A DNA stretch of 64,000 nucleotides from Flavipsychrobacter sp. (lineage in GTDB: Bacteria > Bacteroidota > Bacteroidia > Chitinophagales > Chitinophagaceae): the NCBI GenBank assembly GCA_016786615.1, contig JAEUVX010000002.1, forward strand, positions 656,895 to 720,894, in the 5' to 3' direction. Shown here piece after piece: positions 1-7,673 of this stretch; within the stretch, counting starts at the first letter, position 1, and each line of letters opens with the position of its first letter. The position numbers were made by a program, and so were the translations under genes. The notes beneath the pieces were generated by a model. The model saw only the letters and a list, made by a program, of their open reading frames with translations. It was not told the DNA's origin and did no database searches.

Positions 1-383
1 GCTACGCTATCTTTTGATGGCAAAGACAATTTTGCATCATCGCTATACACAATACAATCTACATTAGCGCCTTCTAAATAATTGCGTAAGAAAGCTACGG
101 TATCTCCAACTGCAAATTTTATCTGTATAGACTCCAGCTTCGATTTGTAAGAGTTCTTCAGCATCTCACAGGTTTCTTTAAAATCCTCGCTTACCATTTT
201 CATCTGTTCAGCACGTACTTTGTTTCTTATTGACGCAAACAACATACTTGCTATATCATTGGGCTGACGTACCATGTGCAATAAAGTAATCCTGATTTTT
301 TCGTCACCAAACTTCGCTACAGCGGCATGCACCACCTGCAACGACTGTACTGTAAAATCTGTTGGTATTAATATATGCCTCAT
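1..383 (-). CDS. Universal stress protein (UspA-like), 3' part outside window
   Basis: The ATG is at 381-383 and the frame stays open for 127 codons to the window edge, so the C-terminal part is missing. The N-terminus MRHILIPTDFT is the typical UspA beta-1 strand with the conserved Asp. The middle holds a long charged helical stretch, followed by an FAVGDTVAFL segment like the second half of a Usp fold. Usp proteins are cytoplasmic ATP- or AMP-binding stress proteins of about 140 aa, and Bacteroidota often carry tandem-Usp forms near 280 aa; which applies here cannot be seen. It lies downstream of the two-component operon on the same strand, and phased GTAAA/GTAAG repeats occupy the spacer in front of it, suggesting control by a winged-helix regulator. 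Confidence 0.7.
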   Translation of the reverse strand, partial: MRHILIPTDFTVQSLQVVHAAVAKFGDEKIRITLLHMVRQPNDIASMLFASIRNKVRAEQMKMVSEDFKETCEMLKNSYKSKLESIQIKFAVGDTVAFLRNYLEGANVDCIVYSDDAKLSLPSKDSV

Positions 384-426
384 AACAATTTGTTTTGAGC
401 AAAGATGTACCCGCGGTGTTAGAGAG

Positions 427-480
427 TGGTAAAGACCTGTAAAAAATCTGTAAAGAATGTGGTAAGAAAACGGTAAGAAA
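427..480 (-). promoter_or_regulatory. Phased GTAA(A/G) direct-repeat array upstream of the Usp gene
   Basis: Five GTAAA/GTAAG motifs start their TAA at 430, 440, 451, 463 and 474, about one per helical turn (spacings 10, 11, 12, 11). Read toward the Usp gene the unit is TCTTTAC or TCTTACC. A -7-like CATCTTTG lies at 400-407. Direct repeats with 11-bp phasing are the usual binding format of OmpR/PhoB-type regulators, and the gene pair upstream encodes exactly such a regulator. The link is inference. Confidence 0.5.
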
Positions 481-493
481 TGTTGAGGAATTG

Positions 494-1864
494 TTAAAGC
501 CAGCCGGAAGTATCTAATGGCAGTTTGATTTTTATAAACGTGCCCTTGTTCTCTTCAGAGCGCACTTCCAGTTCTCCGTTATGCAACCTGATAATGTTTC
601 TTGACAGCGGTAAGCCAATACCATATCCATTAAAACTGCCTGTATTTGACGCCCTGAAAAACGGTTCGTATATATAAGCAATTTCATCTTTAGGTATGCC
701 AATACCCTGGTCTTCTATAGATATTACAACTTTGGTATCAGTAGCCGCTATCGATACTTGTACCGGTTTATTCTTAGAATACTTGCAGCCATTGATTACG
801 ATATTAACCAATGCCAGTTCCAATAATTGCTGATTTCCTTTTATCATCAGTTTCTGCTGGTCTTCAGGCATCATACTCAGGTTAATGAATACTTTGTTCT
901 CCGGTATAATATTATCTACTGTCTCTTTCACAATATATATCACCTCATCCAGCCTCAGTGATGTGAACTCCTGTATCTTTCCGTTATAACCGGTTTGAGC
1001 AAGGTGCAGCAGGCTGCCTGTAATACGCTTCAACCGCTCTGCTTCATTTAGTATCACGCTCATAGAGCGGATGTAGTCTTCGGCATTTCGTTGTTTGCTG
1101 AGTGTATATTCAGATTCACCGATGATGGCTGTGAGTGGCGTATTGAGTTCGTGTGATGCATTGCTGATAAAATTCTTCTGTGTCTCAAAAGTGGCCTCAA
1201 GCCTGTCGAGCATATTGTTGAATGTAGCACTCAATTCAGATATTTCATCCTTACCATTACCTTCCGGCAGACGCAGGTGTAGCTGGCTGGCACTGATATC
1301 CTGTACTTTGTGCGTAATAATGCTGATAGGTTGCAAAATGATTTTTGAAAACCACAACCCGATGAGTAATGACAATAATATAGCCGATACTATGCTTACT
1401 ACTATTATAGTTCGTAGGTTGCGCAGGTAAGAATCAATGAATTCATTTTTAGCCGCTATAATAACAATGCTGTTTACATCACTGTCATTATACCTGTAAG
1501 CATAATAAAACATATTATGCTCTCTGTGCCTTGCAACACCATATATTTCTGCTTGTCTGTAGAACGATTTGCTAAGCGGTAGTTTTGCTATCAATCCTCT
1601 CTGTGAATCAACATCAAAAAAATACTCCCGCTCGTCAGGCAGCGTTTCCAGGTGCAGACGCCTGATTTCGTCATACGTACTCTTGCTCATAGCCTCTTTT
1701 TCAAAACGGCTCTTAGCAGCAATTACGGCACGTATCTCCAGCCTTTTATAAAAATCTTCAAACGTATTCTGGTTAACAAAATAATACTCCGTTACACTTA
1801 CAATCAGTACAATGCTGACAGTAAGCATAGCAAACAGTAATGCTATACGGTATTGTATTTTCAT
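494..1864 (-). CDS. Sensor histidine kinase (HAMP-HisKA-HATPase_c)
   Basis: This 456-aa inner-membrane kinase has TM1 at about residues 7-27, a periplasmic sensor of roughly 125 residues, and TM2 at about 152-172. A HAMP linker (about 173-228, ending in the DEISELSATFNNMLDRL signature) leads to the HisKA H-box NASHELNTP with phospho-acceptor His238, then an ATPase domain with DQGIGIP (G1) and GYGIGLPLSR (G2) boxes. It autophosphorylates and donates phosphate to the adjacent response regulator. The start is 4 nt after the regulator stop, so the two are co-transcribed. The layout resembles CusS/ArlS-type metal or envelope sensors, but the periplasmic domain matches no known ligand-binding fold by eye, so the signal is unknown. 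Confidence 0.93.
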   Translation of the reverse strand: MKIQYRIALLFAMLTVSIVLIVSVTEYYFVNQNTFEDFYKRLEIRAVIAAKSRFEKEAMSKSTYDEIRRLHLETLPDEREYFFDVDSQRGLIAKLPLSKSFYRQAEIYGVARHREHNMFYYAYRYNDSDVNSIVIIAAKNEFIDSYLRNLRTIIVVSIVSAILLSLLIGLWFSKIILQPISIITHKVQDISASQLHLRLPEGNGKDEISELSATFNNMLDRLEATFETQKNFISNASHELNTPLTAIIGESEYTLSKQRNAEDYIRSMSVILNEAERLKRITGSLLHLAQTGYNGKIQEFTSLRLDEVIYIVKETVDNIIPENKVFINLSMMPEDQQKLMIKGNQQLLELALVNIVINGCKYSKNKPVQVSIAATDTKVVISIEDQGIGIPKDEIAYIYEPFFRASNTGSFNGYGIGLPLSRNIIRLHNGELEVRSEENKGTFIKIKLPLDTSGWL

Positions 1865-1868
1865 TTGT

Positions 1869-2561
1869 CTATTCTTCTTTCAAAATATACCCCATACCCA
1901 CTACGGTATGTATCAGTTTACCTTCATTTTCCTTATCTATTTTTTTACGCAGGTAGTTTACATACACATCTACCACCTTTGTATTCATATTGAATTCTAT
2001 ACCCCATACTTTCTCCAGTATATCCATTCTTGATAAAAGACGTTTCTTATTCTCCAGCAGGTATTTCAGCAATCGGTATTCAGTTGCTGTCAGGTCTATT
2101 TTCCGTCCGGCTCTTGTTGCTGTTTTATCTTTAAGATTCAGTTCCAGATCTGCTATTCGCAGCTTTTCATCATCACCCTCTTCAGGTTCAGGGGTAGTTG
2201 CACCCCGGCGTATCATACTTCGCACACGCGCCAGTAATTCTGCCAGTTTGTATGGCTTCACCATGTAGTCATCCGCACCATAGTCTAGTCCGGCAACAAT
2301 ATTCTGTGTTGTACCAAGAGCTGTAAGCATTAGTATCGGCTTCATAATACCCGCCTCACGCACTTTCCGGCATATTTCCAAGCCGTTTACCCCAGGCAAC
2401 ATTATGTCCAGTATCATCAGGCTGTAATGACTGTTCAACGCCATATCCAGCCCTGTATTGCCATCTGGGGCAAGGCTAACAACATAGCCTTCTTCGCTGA
2501 GGCTGCGTATCAGCAATGACGCTACTGCTGCTTCGTCTTCTATCAATAAAATACTATTCAA
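1869..2561 (-). CDS. OmpR/PhoB-family response regulator
   Basis: The 230-aa protein has an N-terminal receiver domain (acidic pair ED at 8-9, phospho-acceptor Asp52 in LDIMLPGVNG, Lys in YMVKPY near 104). A C-terminal winged helix (about 130-228) contains the ATEYRLLKYLLENK and VDVYVNYLRKKID signatures of OmpR-type regulators. The start codon is TTG at 2559-2561; no ATG lies upstream in frame close by, and the receiver begins immediately (NSILLIEDE), so TTG is preferred. It forms an operon with the kinase downstream. Regulators of this class bind 11-bp phased direct repeats, which makes the array at 427-480 its most likely nearby target. Confidence 0.93.
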   Translation of the reverse strand: MNSILLIEDEAAVASLLIRSLSEEGYVVSLAPDGNTGLDMALNSHYSLMILDIMLPGVNGLEICRKVREAGIMKPILMLTALGTTQNIVAGLDYGADDYMVKPYKLAELLARVRSMIRRGATTPEPEEGDDEKLRIADLELNLKDKTATRAGRKIDLTATEYRLLKYLLENKKRLLSRMDILEKVWGIEFNMNTKVVDVYVNYLRKKIDKENEGKLIHTVVGMGYILKEE

Positions 2562-2684
2562 AACCCGTTCGTTGTTGTTATTAATATCAACGAAAATAAA
2601 GGCAGAAAGTTTCTTTGCCTATTAATAATAACTATTTAATCATTTTTTTAACGCGTCTGTACCTGTTTATCAATTGCCTGTCAA

Positions 2685-2712
2685 TAAAAAAGTGTAGCAA
2701 AACTGCTACACT
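2685..2712 (-). terminator. Intrinsic terminator of the VOC gene
   Basis: Perfect 9-bp arms AGTGTAGCA/TGCTACACT at 2691-2699 and 2704-2712 with a 4-nt loop. On the minus strand the stem is followed by a T run (complement of the A run at 2686-2690). It lies just downstream of the VOC gene. Confidence 0.85.
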
Positions 2713-2737
2713 CCAGATATTGATTGATTACCGGATA

Positions 2738-3211
2738 CTATCCGTTGTAAGCTGTCTCCAGGTCTGCAATAATGATTTTCTTCATCTGCATCATGGCCAT
2801 CGTTACGCGTTGTGCTTTTGCCGCATCTTTATCACTCATCAGTTTTATCAATGCATCAGGCACTATCTGCCACGACAGTCCGTACTTATCTTTCAACCAC
2901 GAGCATGGCTGTTCCATACCGCCATCCGCTGTCAGTTTATCCCAGTAATAATCTACTTCTTCCTGGTCTTTGCAGTGCACTACAAACGATATGGCCTCTG
3001 TGAATTTATACATAGGCCCCGCATTCAGGGCAGTAAATCGCTGTCCGAACAGTTCAAAATCTATAGTTAAAGCTGTACCTGCAGGCATGGGCATACCTTC
3101 GCTGTAGCGGCTTATACTGTTTATTTTTGCATCCCTGAAAACGGAAGCATAAAAGTTAACTGCTTCTTCCGCATTGTTGTCGAACCATAAGAATGGTGTG
3201 ATTTTTTGCAT
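2738..3211 (-). CDS. VOC-family protein (PhnB/3-demethylubiquinone methyltransferase-like fold)
   Basis: From the ATG at 3209-3211 the protein is 157 aa and begins MQKITPFLWFDNNAEEAVNFY, the standard start of the PF06983 group of vicinal-oxygen-chelate proteins. An upstream in-frame ATG would add ten residues (MHYDIIKTRT) that do not fit the family. Conserved later segments are SVFRDAKI, FTALNAGPMYKF, SFVVHCKDQEEVDYYWDKL and CSWLKDKYGLSWQIVP. Members are small cytoplasmic dimers, often annotated as PhnB, usually of unknown substrate. It is a single-gene unit with its own terminator downstream. The family is secure; the reaction is not. Confidence 0.88.
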   Translation of the reverse strand: MQKITPFLWFDNNAEEAVNFYASVFRDAKINSISRYSEGMPMPAGTALTIDFELFGQRFTALNAGPMYKFTEAISFVVHCKDQEEVDYYWDKLTADGGMEQPCSWLKDKYGLSWQIVPDALIKLMSDKDAAKAQRVTMAMMQMKKIIIADLETAYNG

Positions 3212-3423
3212 AGTTCTAGTTTTAATAATATCATAATGCAAACCTACTGTAGCCGGATAATATTAATACGGTATATATGCGTCAGAAAATGGTGTATTTG
3301 CGACATACCAGAAATGACTAAATCTGCACTTTTGATTATTCCATATCATTAAACAAAACTTAATATTAATTGAATTTTCACTGTTTATCCTTAACATATA
3401 AAAGCCATATCAACTATTTAAAA

Positions 3424-3431
3424 TATCTTTG
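3424..3431 (+). promoter_or_regulatory. -7 element of the peroxiredoxin promoter
   Basis: TATCTTTG matches the Bacteroidota -7 consensus TAnnTTTG and lies 28 nt before the peroxiredoxin ATG. No clear TTG is seen at the -33 position. Confidence 0.6.
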
Positions 3432-3459
3432 CGCGCCTTTAAAAAAGTAATAACAGGAA

Positions 3460-4095
3460 ATGAACGTATTAACAGGAAAAAAAGCCCCGCTTTTCAAAGA
3501 AGAAGCAGTAGTAAACGGAAACGAATTTGCAGAAAACTTTTCGTTGGAGCAGTACATCGGTAAAAAGAATGTGGTATTCTTTTTCTACCCGCTCGATTTC
3601 ACTTTTGTATGCCCTACAGAGCTGGTAGCTTTTCAGGAAAAACTGGCTGAATTTGAAAAACGCGATACAGTAGTTGTTGCATGCTCTACAGACTCAAAAT
3701 ATTCTCACTGGGCATGGTTGAATACGGAGCGTAATAAAGGTGGTATCAAAGGTGTTACATACCCTATAGTTGCAGATAATTCAAAAATGATTGCTATCAA
3801 CTATGGTGTTCTTGCAGGTAATTATACTTTCAACGATGGTGCTATGTCTTTTGAAGGAAACCCTGTTGCGTACCGTGGCTTGTTCCTGATAGATAAGCAA
3901 GGTGTGGTTCGCCATCAGGTTATCAACGACCTGCCGCTGGGCCGTAGTGTAGATGAAACGCTGCGTATGGTAGATGCACTGAACTTCCATGAAGAAAATG
4001 GTGAAGTATGCCCTGCTAACTGGAACAAAGGTAGCGAAGGATTGAAAACAACTGCTGCAGACATCGCTAAGTATCTGGAAACACACGCTAACTAA
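3460..4095 (+). CDS. 2-Cys peroxiredoxin (AhpC/Prx1 type)
   Basis: This is a 211-aa cytoplasmic thiol peroxidase. The peroxidatic Cys51 lies in DFTFVCPTEL and the resolving Cys184 in GEVCPANW, the typical 2-Cys arrangement in which the two cysteines of a dimer form a disulfide. Other Prx signatures are YPLDFTF, the SHWAW helix, the YGVL segment and RGLFLIDKQGVVRH. It reduces hydrogen peroxide and organic hydroperoxides using thioredoxin or AhpF. No ahpF lies next to it, so the electron donor is encoded elsewhere. The gene is monocistronic, with a good -7 box 28 nt before the start and a strong terminator 23 nt after the stop. Confidence 0.96.
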   Translation: MNVLTGKKAPLFKEEAVVNGNEFAENFSLEQYIGKKNVVFFFYPLDFTFVCPTELVAFQEKLAEFEKRDTVVVACSTDSKYSHWAWLNTERNKGGIKGVTYPIVADNSKMIAINYGVLAGNYTFNDGAMSFEGNPVAYRGLFLIDKQGVVRHQVINDLPLGRSVDETLRMVDALNFHEENGEVCPANWNKGSEGLKTTAADIAKYLETHAN

Positions 4096-4118
4096 TATCC
4101 ATTGCAAGATTTATAACC

Positions 4119-4150
4119 GGAAGCCACTCAATTGAGTGGCTTCCTTGTTT
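4119..4150 (+). terminator. Palindromic terminator after peroxiredoxin
   Basis: A perfect 26-bp palindrome without a spacer (13-bp arms built on GGAAGCCACTCAA) spans 4119-4144 and is followed by TTGTTTTT. The core AAGCCACT recurs in other terminators of this window. Confidence 0.9.
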
Positions 4151-4216
4151 TTAACAAATACTAAGTAACCGCAAAATATAATTGGATTAATTTCGTTTCA
4201 TCATAAAACATAGGAT

Positions 4217-5068
4217 ATGAGATTTGCTTTCATCACAATTGTAGCCTTAACCTTATTTACTACCGGCTGCGTCAGTTCTAAAAAATATAAAGACTTACAG
4301 GCTAAGTACAATTCGTTACAAACGAACAATAACACATTAAGCGGGAAGAACCAGTCTTGCGAGTCCGACCTTTCATCCGCTCGTACACGCATCAGCAGTC
4401 TTGAAGAGCAGTTGAGTTCTGAACGCTCTAATCTTGCTGCATTACAGGCAGCATTAGATAAATGCCTGACAGCGGGCAACCAGGGTAGTGTAAACATTGC
4501 AAAGCTGGTAGATGAAATCAACGCATCTAACAAATACATCCAACACCTGGTGAATATGAAGAATAAGAGCGACTCGCTGAACATAGTGTTGACAAACAAC
4601 CTGACACGTTCGCTGAGCCGCGAAGAGTTGAAAGATGTAGATGTAAAAGTGCTGAAAGGTGTTGTGTATATATCGTTGGCAGATAATATGCTGTATAAAA
4701 CAGGCGACTACCAGATATCTGAACGTGCCGGCGAAACTCTGAGCAAGATTGCCAAAATCATCAAAGACTATAACGACTACGAAGTACTGGTAGAAGGCAA
4801 TACCGATGATGTGCCTATCTCTCGCCCCAACATACGCAACAACTGGGACCTGAGTGCCCTGCGTGCATCATCTGTAGTACAGGCACTGCAATACAACTAT
4901 GGTGTTGACCCTAAACGCCTGACAGCCGGCGGGCGAGGCGAGTACAACCCTGTAGCTGATAACAGCAGCGAAACAGGCAAAACACGCAACCGCCGCACAG
5001 AAATTATCGTTACTCCGAAGCTCGACCAGTTTATGGACCTTATAGAAAAGGCTCCGGAAAAGCAATAA
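4217..5068 (+). CDS. OmpA-family outer-membrane lipoprotein with coiled coil
   Basis: The 283-aa protein has a lipoprotein signal ending at Cys18 (LFTTGC), a long polar coiled-coil stretch (about 22-95), a linker, and a C-terminal OmpA/MotB-type peptidoglycan-binding domain (about 155-275). Typical segments of that domain are VEGNTDDVPIS, NNWDLSALRASSVVQAL and GRGEYNPVADN followed by NRRTEI. It should anchor the outer membrane to peptidoglycan. The architecture resembles Pal- or YiaD-like proteins, but the coiled coil makes it longer than Pal. It is flanked by terminators on both sides and so forms its own unit. Confidence 0.92.
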   Translation: MRFAFITIVALTLFTTGCVSSKKYKDLQAKYNSLQTNNNTLSGKNQSCESDLSSARTRISSLEEQLSSERSNLAALQAALDKCLTAGNQGSVNIAKLVDEINASNKYIQHLVNMKNKSDSLNIVLTNNLTRSLSREELKDVDVKVLKGVVYISLADNMLYKTGDYQISERAGETLSKIAKIIKDYNDYEVLVEGNTDDVPISRPNIRNNWDLSALRASSVVQALQYNYGVDPKRLTAGGRGEYNPVADNSSETGKTRNRRTEIIVTPKLDQFMDLIEKAPEKQ

Positions 5069-5079
5069 ACCACATTACT

Positions 5080-5129
5080 CGTATATATGAAAAGCCACTA
5101 CAATATTGTAGTGGCTTTTCATATATACG
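5080..5129. terminator. 50-bp perfect palindrome (terminator)
   Basis: Two 25-bp arms are exact reverse complements with no spacer. The centre is built on AAAAGCCACTACAAT/ATTGTAGTGGCTTTT and the outer part on CGTATATATG/CATATATACG. It lies 12 nt after the OmpA lipoprotein stop and is probably its terminator, although the arms are far longer than needed. Confidence 0.8.
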
Positions 5130-5248
5130 ATACTAAACCTATGTAAGCAGTTTTAACAATCGTTTATACATATTACTTATCATCATTATTACTTATTTAT
5201 TACCATACCGTTATTTTTGCGTTACCTTAATTCACTTTTGGTAACCTT

Positions 5249-5941
5249 ATGCGCATATTATCAGGACTAAATATTTATTACAAAACTGTAATAAATGAAT
5301 GGATATACGAGTTTCAGAATAAATCATTCAGATTAAAGCTGCTTATAGTACCGGGACTATTCCTGATATACTCTGCCATCACACAGCAGTTGGGCAACTA
5401 TATTGAAACCCGCAAAGGTGTGCAGTTGGAAGATAAACTGCTCTATTTATTTCCCAGCTACGATTTTTCCACCATTATATTCATCCTGCTATATACTTCC
5501 CTGTTTGCATTAATACTCAGCCATCTGCACAAGCCCAAAACTATTATGCGCATCATAGAGATGCACTTTCTGGTAGCGGTAGTAAGGCAGGCATGTATAT
5601 TACTGATAGCCCTTGAGCCACCGATGGGTATCATCGTACTCAGGGATGTGTTTCTTGAAAATACTGTTTACCCGCATAATACCCCGCTTACCAAAGACCT
5701 CTTCTTCAGCGGGCATGTAGCCAGTATATGGATATACTTCCTCTGCGCACAGCAAAAGCACCTGAAAGCCTATATGTGCATTGCTACGTTTATAATGAGC
5801 TTTATGGTACTGAGCATGCGCATACATTATACCTACGATGTGTATGGCGCCCTGTTCTTCACAACACTCCTATACTTTGTACCTTCAAAAGTAAAGCCAT
5901 ACTATACCAAAGTGAAAGCGCAATTGTTGTATTCTAAATAA
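5249..5941 (+). CDS. PAP2-related membrane enzyme (PAP2_C/sphingomyelin-synthase-like)
   Basis: This 230-aa multi-pass protein has about six hydrophobic segments. The motifs FFSGHVAS (His156) and RIHYTYDVYGA (His193, Asp197) reproduce the His-His-Asp catalytic triad of the PAP2_C branch, which includes sphingomyelin synthases. In that branch the enzyme exchanges phospho-headgroups on lipids rather than acting as a simple phosphatase. The active site would face the periplasmic side of the inner membrane. A -7-like TATTTTTG lies at 5212-5219. Substrate and partner genes are not visible. A phosphatase role on undecaprenyl or phosphatidyl substrates is an alternative. Confidence 0.8.
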   Translation: MRILSGLNIYYKTVINEWIYEFQNKSFRLKLLIVPGLFLIYSAITQQLGNYIETRKGVQLEDKLLYLFPSYDFSTIIFILLYTSLFALILSHLHKPKTIMRIIEMHFLVAVVRQACILLIALEPPMGIIVLRDVFLENTVYPHNTPLTKDLFFSGHVASIWIYFLCAQQKHLKAYMCIATFIMSFMVLSMRIHYTYDVYGALFFTTLLYFVPSKVKPYYTKVKAQLLYSK

Positions 5942-5969
5942 TACACCTATAGTATTGTAGCTTATAGTG

Positions 5970-6338
5970 TCAGGTTTGTTGCAACACAGTTTCCAACTGC
6001 CTGAAAACAGGGATTAAGGTCTGTCCTTTTTCAGAAAGTATATATTCTATATGCAGCGGTTTTTGTTTGATGATGGTTCTTATCAGCAGGCCCTGTTCTT
6101 CCAGTTCTTTCAATGCTACTGCAACAGTTTGCTTATTCGCTCCATCTATACCTCTCAGCAGTGCATTAAACCGCAGAGGGCCATCGACAGCCAATTTAAA
6201 TATCTGCATTTTATACTTGCCCGACAGCATCTTTAGCAGCCCCTCTACAGGGCAACCATTATCGTTCTCTATGTTTTTATCGGTAGTCACTTTTTTCAGA
6301 CTAATTGTTTGTCTGCGTAACAACAGGGAATTTTGCAC
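5970..6338 (-). CDS. HxlR-family winged-helix transcriptional regulator
   Basis: The 122-aa protein shows the full HxlR pattern: Cys29 in NGCPVEGLLKML, SGKYKMQIFKLAVDGPLRFNALLRGI, the recognition-helix region ANKQTVAVALKELEEQGLL, and the wing around HIEYILSEKGQTLIPV. HxlR proteins are dimeric, and the N-terminal Cys is the redox or electrophile sensor in YodB and HypR of Bacillus. It is divergent from the DsbA-like gene with 52 bp between starts, so it probably controls that gene and itself. A dyad ACTA-N5-TAGT in the spacer resembles the YodB-type operator. Confidence 0.92.
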   Translation of the reverse strand: MQNSLLLRRQTISLKKVTTDKNIENDNGCPVEGLLKMLSGKYKMQIFKLAVDGPLRFNALLRGIDGANKQTVAVALKELEEQGLLIRTIIKQKPLHIEYILSEKGQTLIPVFRQLETVLQQT

Positions 6339-6355
6339 TAAGTTAATGATTCGAA

Positions 6356-6371
6356 TACTAACGGATAGTTA
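6356..6371. promoter_or_regulatory. Candidate HxlR operator
   Basis: ACTA (6357-6360), five bases, TAGT (6366-6369) form an inverted repeat in the 52-bp divergent spacer. It sits inside a wider dyad AGTTAA/TTAACT at 6341-6346 and 6369-6374. The half sites resemble the TACT/AGTA format known for YodB. Assignment is inference. Confidence 0.4.
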
Positions 6372-6390
6372 ACTACAGAAAAGAATAAAC

Positions 6391-7377
6391 ATGAGAGGCA
6401 AATTATTGTTGTTGATGATACTGATTGGCAGCATCAGTTGTCAATCGCAAACAAAGAGAAAAATGAAAGTAGAACAGACGAACCCGTTATTGTGCGACAC
6501 TACAACAGGCATATGCGAAGTACCCAGCAGCAACAACGCAGCATCGGTAACGAATATTAAACTGGGCATCAAACCCATCAAAATCATTTACTATACAGAC
6601 CCTATTTGCTCATCGTGCTGGGGCATAGAACCACAACTGCGCAAGCTGAAACTTGAATACGGCGAATACATAGATATTGACTACCGTATGGGTGGCCTGC
6701 TGCCCGACTGGAGCTATAACAGCGGTGGCATCAGTAAACCGAGCGATGTAGCACACCACTGGAAGGAAGTGAGCAAGTATTACGAAATGCCCATTGAAGG
6801 CGATGTATGGCTCACTGATCCGCTACATTCTTCCTACCCGCCATCTATAGCCATGAAGGCTGCACAGATGCAAGACAAAACTAAGGCCTTGATATTCCTG
6901 CGCAAGTTACGCGAGCGCGTGTTTCTGGACAACAAGAATATAACCCGTTGGGAAGTGATACAGGAAGCTGCAAGCTATGCAGGGCTTGATACTGTACAAT
7001 TAAAGCAAGACTATGAAGGCACTGCAAAGCAACTGTTTGAAGAAGACCTGCAATATGCACGTACACTTGGCGTGCGTGGCTTTCCTACATTATTGGTATC
7101 GGCATCAGGCAAGCAGCATGTCACTATCTATGGCTTCCGTCCGTATGATATTTTTGAAAGCACAGTAAAACAATTGCTGCCCGATGCTAAGAAAGCAAGC
7201 ATCAACACAGCTCCGCTCGCACTTTTCAACCACTACCCTACACTAACTGTAAAAGAATACGCAGTGCTTGCTGGCACAACAAATTCAGTTGCCACAACAA
7301 TGCTGGATAAACTGGTTGCAGAAAACAAGCTGAAGAAGCAGACCGTTAGCAGCGGCAGCATTTATAGCCTGCCATAA
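6391..7377 (+). CDS. DsbA-family protein (FrnE/SpxH-like) with C-terminal winged-helix-like tail
   Basis: The 328-aa frame has a thioredoxin-fold active site CSSC at 73-76 (TDPICSSCWGIEPQL), an alpha-helical insertion, and the cis-Pro loop RGFPTLLV, as in FrnE and SpxH/YjbH proteins. The last 50 residues (YPTLTVKEYAVLAGTTNSV onward) look like a small winged helix. The start is uncertain. From 6391 there is a lipoprotein-like signal with Cys17 in LIGSISC, placing the protein in the envelope. From the ATG at 6463 (residue 25) it would be cytoplasmic, as expected for SpxH homologues. It is divergently transcribed from an HxlR regulator, which fits a thiol-stress role. Confidence 0.85.
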   Translation: MRGKLLLLMILIGSISCQSQTKRKMKVEQTNPLLCDTTTGICEVPSSNNAASVTNIKLGIKPIKIIYYTDPICSSCWGIEPQLRKLKLEYGEYIDIDYRMGGLLPDWSYNSGGISKPSDVAHHWKEVSKYYEMPIEGDVWLTDPLHSSYPPSIAMKAAQMQDKTKALIFLRKLRERVFLDNKNITRWEVIQEAASYAGLDTVQLKQDYEGTAKQLFEEDLQYARTLGVRGFPTLLVSASGKQHVTIYGFRPYDIFESTVKQLLPDAKKASINTAPLALFNHYPTLTVKEYAVLAGTTNSVATTMLDKLVAENKLKKQTVSSGSIYSLP

Positions 7378-7384
7378 GTGTTGA

Positions 7385-7648
7385 TTATTTTACTTTGGTA
7401 AGAAAATCAGTAACAAACCCTTCCAATGCACTGCACGCCATAAAGAAGGGTTTTTCTGTTATGTGCATCTCTACAGCGTCGGGCAGCAGCGTATAGTCTG
7501 CACCAATGCTACCAAGCATGGTATTCATTGTAAAAGAACCGCCTGTTTCTATTTCCTTCAGGGTACCATTGTTCTTCGCCACCACATGCTTCAGTTTCGA
7601 TAGCATGGACTCTATGTTCCCTGAATGCGGCACTTTAAAATCGCACAT
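7385..7648 (-). CDS. Small conserved protein, PHA-granule-region-like (uncertain)
   Basis: The start is placed at the ATG at 7646-7648, giving 87 aa. A consensus -7 box TACCTTTG (complement of 7674-7681) lies inside the longer frame that could be opened from 7741, so the extra N-terminus is not transcribed. The protein begins MCDFKVPHSGNIESMLSKLK and ends in ALEGFVTDFLTKVK. The helix/strand alternation, with a central GSFTMN...GSIGADYTLL...VEMHITEKPFF section, resembles the PF09650 family of small polyhydroxyalkanoate-system proteins, whose function is poorly known. Similarity is by pattern only. No PHA genes are nearby. Confidence 0.6.
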   Translation of the reverse strand: MCDFKVPHSGNIESMLSKLKHVVAKNNGTLKEIETGGSFTMNTMLGSIGADYTLLPDAVEMHITEKPFFMACSALEGFVTDFLTKVK

Positions 7649-7673
7649 CTTATTCGCTGTTTTTAATCTATAG

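Noticed and set aside
494-1864. Long open frames antisense to the kinase and most other genes
   Set aside because: They lack family features and follow from the codon composition of the real genes on the opposite strand.
2596-2630. AGGCA/TGCCT dyad near 2610 as an operator of the two-component operon
   Set aside because: The arms have interruptions and it does not resemble the phased array near the Usp gene; the support is too weak.
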